From: UBA668 sp963720695
GTDB lineage: Bacteria; Actinomycetota; Acidimicrobiia; Acidimicrobiales; Ilumatobacteraceae
Reading direction: 5' to 3'
Length of the DNA stretch: 64,000 bases
NCBI GenBank assembly: GCA_963720695.1
Contig: CAVRGG010000003.1
Coordinates: 248,001-312,000 of the forward strand
In this document: piece after piece, positions 60,503 to 64,000 of the stretch
Layout of the letters: each line of letters opens with the position of its first letter
Numbering within the stretch: the stretch's first letter is position 1
Made by a program: the position numbers and the translations under genes
The notes under the pieces: model-generated
What the model was told of the DNA's origin: nothing
The model's input: the letters and a program-made list of their open reading frames with translations, nothing else
Databases searched by the model: none

Positions 60503-60633
60503 TTCGGTGGCACGCTGACTTCTCGCCAGCCACCCTCCTGGGGCGGCACGCCCCCCTTGCCCTTGACCCGCAAGATGCCGGCAATGGTGCCGGCCAACCC
60601 CATCGCCACCAGCGCCCGGCGCAGCATCTTCAT
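60499..60633 (-). CDS. 44-residue small protein
   Basis: ATG at 60633, TGA at 60499, overlapping the next start as ATGA, which supports real translation. Begins MKMLRRALVAMGLAGTIAGI, a basic start and one short membrane helix, then a basic-glycine stretch (VKGKGGVPPQ) and a GGWREVSVPPK end. Too short for the usual gene finders. Function unknown. Confidence 0.65.
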   Translation of the reverse strand: MKMLRRALVAMGLAGTIAGILRVKGKGGVPPQEGGWREVSVPPK

Positions 60634-60677
60634 GGGCCGGAGCGTACCAAGCCGCAGCGGTTGGCTACCGTGCCGCC

Positions 60678-61034
60678 ATGGAACTGCGAGTCGTCCGCCT
60701 CACCGACCACTTCGACGAGGCCTGCCGCTTCTACGGCGAACTGTTGGGGTGGCCCGTCACCCGTGAATGGCCGGCGGGTGACGGCCAGGGTCGGGGACGC
60801 ATCTTCGGCTACGGCGACGTCGCTCGGGTGGAGCTCATCGAGCACGAGACTCCCGAGGCGGTGCAGGGCATCTTCGTGTCGTTCGAGCATCCCGATACTG
60901 CGGCCTTGCGGGCAGCGTTCGCCGGTGCCGACTACGACGTGCGGAGCGAGCTCACCGACAAGCCGTGGGGGCACCGCAGCTTCTCCGTCGTCGATCCCAC
61001 CGGCCTCGAACTGGTCGCCTTCCAGCTCATCTGA
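60678..61034 (+). CDS. VOC-family (glyoxalase/bleomycin resistance-like) protein
   Basis: 118 residues. DHFDEACRFYGELLGWPVTR is the usual first-strand/helix motif; SFSVVDPTGLELVAFQLI is the second, with a glutamate metal ligand. VOC proteins are metal-dependent dioxygenases, isomerases or binding proteins; the reaction cannot be inferred. Divergent from the small protein; convergent with the hypothetical gene at 61141, with repeat copy B in between. Confidence 0.85.
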   Translation: MELRVVRLTDHFDEACRFYGELLGWPVTREWPAGDGQGRGRIFGYGDVARVELIEHETPEAVQGIFVSFEHPDTAALRAAFAGADYDVRSELTDKPWGHRSFSVVDPTGLELVAFQLI

Positions 61035-61064
61035 GCACCGCTGACGCTGCGGTGCGGTCGGGCG

Positions 61065-61139
61065 GTTTCTGGTCAGCGATCTCCCCGCGCCGCGCTTCTG
61101 GTCCGGATCGTTCCCGGAACCGGGAACGATCCGGACCAG
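61065..61139. repeat. Intergenic hairpin repeat, copy B
   Basis: Starts GTTTCTGGTCAGCGATC, matching copy A at all but two positions. CTGGTCCGGATCGTTCCCGG (61098-61117) pairs exactly with 61120-61139 around an AA loop. Compared with copy A the stem reads CG instead of GC at two positions, with matching changes in the other arm. It fills the gap between two convergent genes and ends two bases before the stop of the minus-strand gene. Confidence 0.8.
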
Positions 61140-61140
61140 G

Positions 61141-61554
61141 TCACGAGCAGTGGGCCGCCGGTGGATCGAGTCGCTCGACACGCACGGTTGCATCGCGCGG
61201 TTTCCACAACTCCGTGAACGTCGGCCAGAACGTGACGACGTACACGCAGTGTGGTGCCGCTGAGAGGGTCGCCCGAAGTGGAGGTGACTGTGCCACAGCC
61301 TCGACGTTCACCTCGCCTCCGTCTGGCGCGAGGTTCACGACGACCGGACTTCGTCCGAGGTACTGCCCGATGCAGTGGACTGCCACTCCGTCGATGTGGA
61401 CGTCGAAGGACTTCCAGCCTTCGACAACGTGATGGCCGCGCTGTCCTCGAGTCGGGTACCTGCACTCGACCACAATCACGGTGCCATCAGTTCCGACGGC
61501 GGTAGCCGCGATCCGCAGCGCCCGTCGGCTCGGTCCGTGATGCCGCACGATCAT
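61141..61554 (-). CDS. Hypothetical protein
   Basis: 137 residues from the ATG at 61554; the frame continues to 61623 with other possible starts. No family recognised. The middle is beta-rich (GTVIVVECRYPTRG, FDVHIDGVAVHCIGQYLGR, SPVVVNLAPDGGEVNVEAVA) and the end has two cysteines (APHCVYVVTFWP and AAHCS). Codon third positions are less GC-rich than in neighbours, which may mean acquisition or that it is not coding. Confidence 0.42.
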   Translation of the reverse strand: MIVRHHGPSRRALRIAATAVGTDGTVIVVECRYPTRGQRGHHVVEGWKSFDVHIDGVAVHCIGQYLGRSPVVVNLAPDGGEVNVEAVAQSPPLRATLSAAPHCVYVVTFWPTFTELWKPRDATVRVERLDPPAAHCS

Positions 61555-61761
61555 GAGGTTACCCAGCCCCACAGACGGTGCCGTGACGCGTTCCTCAGAA
61601 GGCCGAGCGGGCGGAAACGGCACGCTCTACAGCCATTTGATCGCAGTTCGCTGAAGCGCAAGGACGAATCCTCCGAATCCATCGCCGTCACTCAGGTCCG
61701 TGTCGCGACATGTCCCCCGCGGCCCGCGGCCGGCGGACCTGACGCGGACCTGGGAACGACG

Positions 61762-61783
61762 AAGGCCCCCTTGCGGGGGCCTT
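61762..61783. terminator. Terminator after tRNA-Ile
   Basis: AAGGCCCCC and GGGGGCCTT form a perfect nine-base stem around TTGC, 25 bases past the tRNA-Ile 3' end (minus strand). Classic GC-rich hairpin; only a short T-run follows. Confidence 0.75.
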
Positions 61784-61807
61784 TGCTGCTCGTCTACCGG
61801 TGCTTCG

Positions 61808-61884
61808 TGGTGGGGCTAACAAGAATCGAACTTGTGACCTCATCCTTATCAGGGATGCGCTCTAACCGACTGAGCTATAGCCCC
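61808..61884 (-). tRNA. tRNA-Ile (anticodon GAT)
   Basis: Minus strand; 74 nucleotides plus encoded CCA. GGGGCTA pairs with TAGCCCC; the D-arm is TAGCTCAGTCGGTTAGAGC; the anticodon stem CATCC/GGATG holds CTGATAA (anticodon GAT); the T-arm is ACAAGTTCGATTCTTGT. It follows the DUF3566 gene, as in other actinobacteria where gyrA-DUF3566-tRNA-Ile are near the origin. Confidence 0.97.
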
Positions 61885-61923
61885 GTAGCGGAACGAAAGG
61901 CTAGCGGGCCGTCCGGAAAACCC

Positions 61924-62973
61924 TCAAACGGGTTCGGCCGGCACGACGACCTCGGTGACCTCGCCCGTCGGTGGTCCACCGGCGTCGTCATCGATGACGT
62001 CTGCAGCAGCGTCATCGGGTCGCCTCGCCCGCCGCCACCCGATGCCGCGGTCCTCGCGAGCGAGGACCTCCTCCTCGAGCACCGTCACCCGAATACCACC
62101 GACGAGATCGGTGATCAGGTTGAACAGCGTCGCGGCGAGGACCAGCAGACCCGTCAGCCCGAGTGCGAGGAAGAGTCCGCTCACCCAGGCGTTGTGGTAG
62201 ATCTCGCCGCCTTTGAGCTGGAACGTCTGCCACCCGAAGCTCTCGAAGAACCGCTCCACGTTGTCGACCGTGCCGGTGTTCTGCGCCACCTGCCACAGCA
62301 GCACACCCGCCGTCATGCACACGAAGTACAGGAACATGCTGAACACCAGCGAGACCTTGAACACGCTCCACGTGTCGACCTGGCGCACGACACGAGTCAC
62401 TCGCCGAACGCGAGGACGGCGAGGGCGACGCAGCACCACCGGCGCCCGGAGCGCACGCGGCGGCTTCTTCGGGCGACGGAGCGACGGCAAGCCGTTGGTG
62501 CCATCGGTGTCGGTGAACTCTTCCGACTCGGCCGGCAGGTCGACGGGCGCACCGATCTCGGGCTCGGCCATCGGCTCGGATGACGGCTCGACCGCGGGCG
62601 TCGACTCCGGCTCGGGCTCGGCGGGGACGATCGTCGGGATCTCGACGGGTGCGCGGTCGACGGTCTCGATCGCGGTCTCACCCGTGGGATCGACAGGCGG
62701 ATCGAGCGGGGTCTCGACGACCGTCTCGCCGGTCGAGTCCGGCAGCACCGGCGGTCGGGCGAGATCCGCCGACGCGTCACCGTTCGTCGACGGCGGCAAC
62801 AGGTCGGGTGTGGCCGAAGGGACGTGGGCGACGACCTTGGCAGGTCGTGCACGCTTCTTGGTGACGCCGTCGGTGCGCGGATCTGCCGGTGCGCTCTTGG
62901 CCCGTGTCGCCGCGCCCTGCTTGGACGAGCGCGGCGCGTTCCGAGGTTTGGGCTGGGTCACGCCGTCGTCCAC
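61924..62973 (-). CDS. DUF3566 transmembrane protein
   Basis: About 349 residues from the GTG at 62973 (62961 or 63042 are alternatives). The N-terminal 190 residues are charged and Pro/Glu/Thr-rich, unusually long for the family. The C-terminal DUF3566 domain has RRVTRVVRQVDTWSVFKVSL, one membrane helix (FSMFLYFVCMTAGVLLWQVA), NVERFFESFGWQTFQLKGGE and a second helix (WVSGLFLALGLTGLLVLAAT), then LITDLVGGIRVTVLEEE. Equivalent to mycobacterial Rv0007, located after gyrA. Function unclear, possibly cell-division related. Confidence 0.9.
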   Translation of the reverse strand: MDDGVTQPKPRNAPRSSKQGAATRAKSAPADPRTDGVTKKRARPAKVVAHVPSATPDLLPPSTNGDASADLARPPVLPDSTGETVVETPLDPPVDPTGETAIETVDRAPVEIPTIVPAEPEPESTPAVEPSSEPMAEPEIGAPVDLPAESEEFTDTDGTNGLPSLRRPKKPPRALRAPVVLRRPRRPRVRRVTRVVRQVDTWSVFKVSLVFSMFLYFVCMTAGVLLWQVAQNTGTVDNVERFFESFGWQTFQLKGGEIYHNAWVSGLFLALGLTGLLVLAATLFNLITDLVGGIRVTVLEEEVLAREDRGIGWRRARRPDDAAADVIDDDAGGPPTGEVTEVVVPAEPV

Positions 62974-63001
62974 GTGCTGAGTGTAGGCAACGCGACCCCG
63001 C

Positions 63002-63331
63002 TCAGGGGGCGCGGGTCGCGCGTGCCGTGGCGCGCTCGCCACGCAGCTCCACCACGACGACCACGTCGTCGCCCTTGCGAGCGTACGAGATCAGCGTCGC
63101 TCCGTTCCGTCGGGCGAGCGAAGCAGCCGCCGCCACGCCGTCGTGGTCGAGCGCGCCCACGGCGGCCAACGCGGCCGCATCGGCCGCGGCCTGGGCCTGG
63201 GCGCGCGCCGAGACCCGCACCCCGAACGCCGCCAGCCCGACCATCAACGCGGCGACGACGGCGATCACCGCCATCACCAACATCACTGCCTGCCCCGACT
63301 CACGGGACCGATGATCACCGTGCTCGCGCAT
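63002..63331 (-). CDS. TadE-like (secretion-neighbourhood) small protein
   Basis: 109 residues. A basic/polar start (REHGDHRSRESGQAVMLVM) leads into a membrane helix (MLVMAVIAVVAALMVGLAAF), then QAQAAADAAALAAVGALD, the AADAAALAAA hallmark of TadE/TadG-like pilin-pathway proteins, and a positive C-terminus (ELRGERATARATRA). It lies alone between gyrA and DUF3566; the rest of a tad cluster is not seen. It could be a relic or a member of a scattered set. Confidence 0.75.
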   Translation of the reverse strand: MREHGDHRSRESGQAVMLVMAVIAVVAALMVGLAAFGVRVSARAQAQAAADAAALAAVGALDHDGVAAAASLARRNGATLISYARKGDDVVVVVELRGERATARATRAP

Positions 63332-63402
63332 CGGCCACCTCCATCGTGTCGTTCCGGAAGGAGGCGGCCGCTGCCGCGATCAGGCGCCGGTGGCGCGAGA
63401 GA

Positions 63403-64000
63403 TCACTCGTCGTCGTCGCTGGAGAGGATGAGCGCCACCGAGGCGACGACCTCACCCTCGGGCACACCCATGATCGTGACGCCGGTGGCGTCGCGACCGA
63501 TGTGGCGGATGCCGCGGACCGGCGTGCGGATGGTGGTGCCACCCGACGCGACGGCCACGATCTCGTCGTCGTCGCCCACCATGAAGGCGGCGACCACGCC
63601 CGTGCCCTTGTTGCGCACGAACTTCATGCCCTTGACGCCCTGGCCACCGCGACCCTGCACGTTGAACTTGTCGAGTTGCACGCGCTTGCCGAAGCCGAGC
63701 TCGGTGATCATCAGAATCGACGTGTCGTCCTTGGCAAGGTCGCAGCTGACGACCTCGTCGCCGGGCTTCATCTTCATGCCGCGCACGCCGGAGGCGGCAC
63801 GACCCATCGGCCGCACCTCGCTCTCGTTGAAGCGGATGGTCATACCGCTGCCGCTGACCATGAAGATGTCGTCGCTGCCGCTGGTCTCGATGACCTTCAC
63901 CAGTTCGTCGTGCTCGCGCAGGTTGAGGGCGATGAGCCCGTCGCGACGACCGTTGTCGTACTCGTCGAACGAGGTCTTCTTCACCACACCGTGGCGGGTG
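63403..64000 (-). CDS. gyrA: DNA gyrase subunit A, C-terminal part (runs off right edge)
   Basis: About 199 residues of the C-terminal beta-pinwheel: KKTSFDEYDNGRRDGLIALN, SGSGMTIRFNESEVRPMGRA, GFGKRVQLDKFNVQGRGGQG and DEIVAVASGGTTIRTPVRGI. These repeated blades wrap DNA and allow negative supercoiling. The variant GyrA-box-like QGRGGQG appears here. The gene begins to the right of the window. Its presence marks this as an origin-proximal region. Confidence 0.96.
   Translation of the reverse strand, partial: TRHGVVKKTSFDEYDNGRRDGLIALNLREHDELVKVIETSGSDDIFMVSGSGMTIRFNESEVRPMGRAASGVRGMKMKPGDEVVSCDLAKDDTSILMITELGFGKRVQLDKFNVQGRGGQGVKGMKFVRNKGTGVVAAFMVGDDDEIVAVASGGTTIRTPVRGIRHIGRDATGVTIMGVPEGEVVASVALILSSDDDE

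Overview
High-GC actinobacterial chromosome, most likely class Acidimicrobiia (Ilumatobacter-like). The lineage is inferred from mycothiol synthesis (mshA), an RsiG-type anti-sigma factor, several luciferase-like (LLM, probably F420-dependent) oxidoreductases, very short intergenic spaces with many ATGA/TGATG gene overlaps, and a gyrA - DUF3566 - tRNA-Ile order at the right end that is typical of actinobacterial origin regions. No phage, IS element, rRNA or CRISPR array was seen; the window is ordinary chromosomal backbone with accessory pockets.

Layout. 1-9.1 kb: heme synthesis locus on the minus strand (rex-hemA-hemC-hemD, with the start of hemB at the left edge) interrupted by a TPR-GGDEF diguanylate cyclase, a membrane protein and a secreted beta-propeller protein; a Rex operator candidate precedes rex. 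9.1-15 kb: a membrane protein, an acyl-CoA synthetase, a SnoaL-like protein divergent from an XRE/MmyB regulator with twin operator palindromes, a frameshifted SAM hydrolase, and proC. 15-19.3 kb: mshA-ybjN, nhaA, and a moaD-rsiG-xre operon. 19.3-31.5 kb: phosphatase, YgjP-like hydrolase, a large degenerate glycosyltransferase/PilZ/SdrD-type fusion, FKBP, peptidase S51, a tyrosine phosphatase, an AlkB-aminotransferase pair under a LexA-type SOS box, a SpoU methyltransferase and a GGDEF-EAL protein. 31.6-42.4 kb: tRNA-Ala, isomerase and kinase-like genes, an LLM oxidoreductase, a four-gene ABC importer, hydrolases and an amidohydrolase. 42.5-48.2 kb: lipoprotein, two peptidoglycan-binding adaptors and a MacB-like ABC pair. 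48.2-53.2 kb: LLM oxidoreductase and a PspC-type two-component/envelope-stress cluster. 53.2-64 kb: LLM-molybdopterin oxidoreductase pair, MgtE-N/DUF1003/DinB operon, hydrolase, dehydrogenase, VOC protein, tRNA-Ile, DUF3566 protein, TadE-like protein and the 3' part of gyrA.

Themes. Four cyclic-di-GMP components lie within 31.5 kb: two cyclases with intact GGDEF and I-sites (one also with EAL), an RsiG homologue with two copies of the c-di-GMP signature, and a PilZ-bearing membrane fusion whose glycosyltransferase catalytic motifs look lost. An intergenic hairpin repeat family with compensatory changes occurs at two or three sites. Three genes (SAM hydrolase, PspC/LiaF protein, alpha/beta hydrolase) are each broken by one apparent single-base indel, which suggests residual assembly error as much as real decay.
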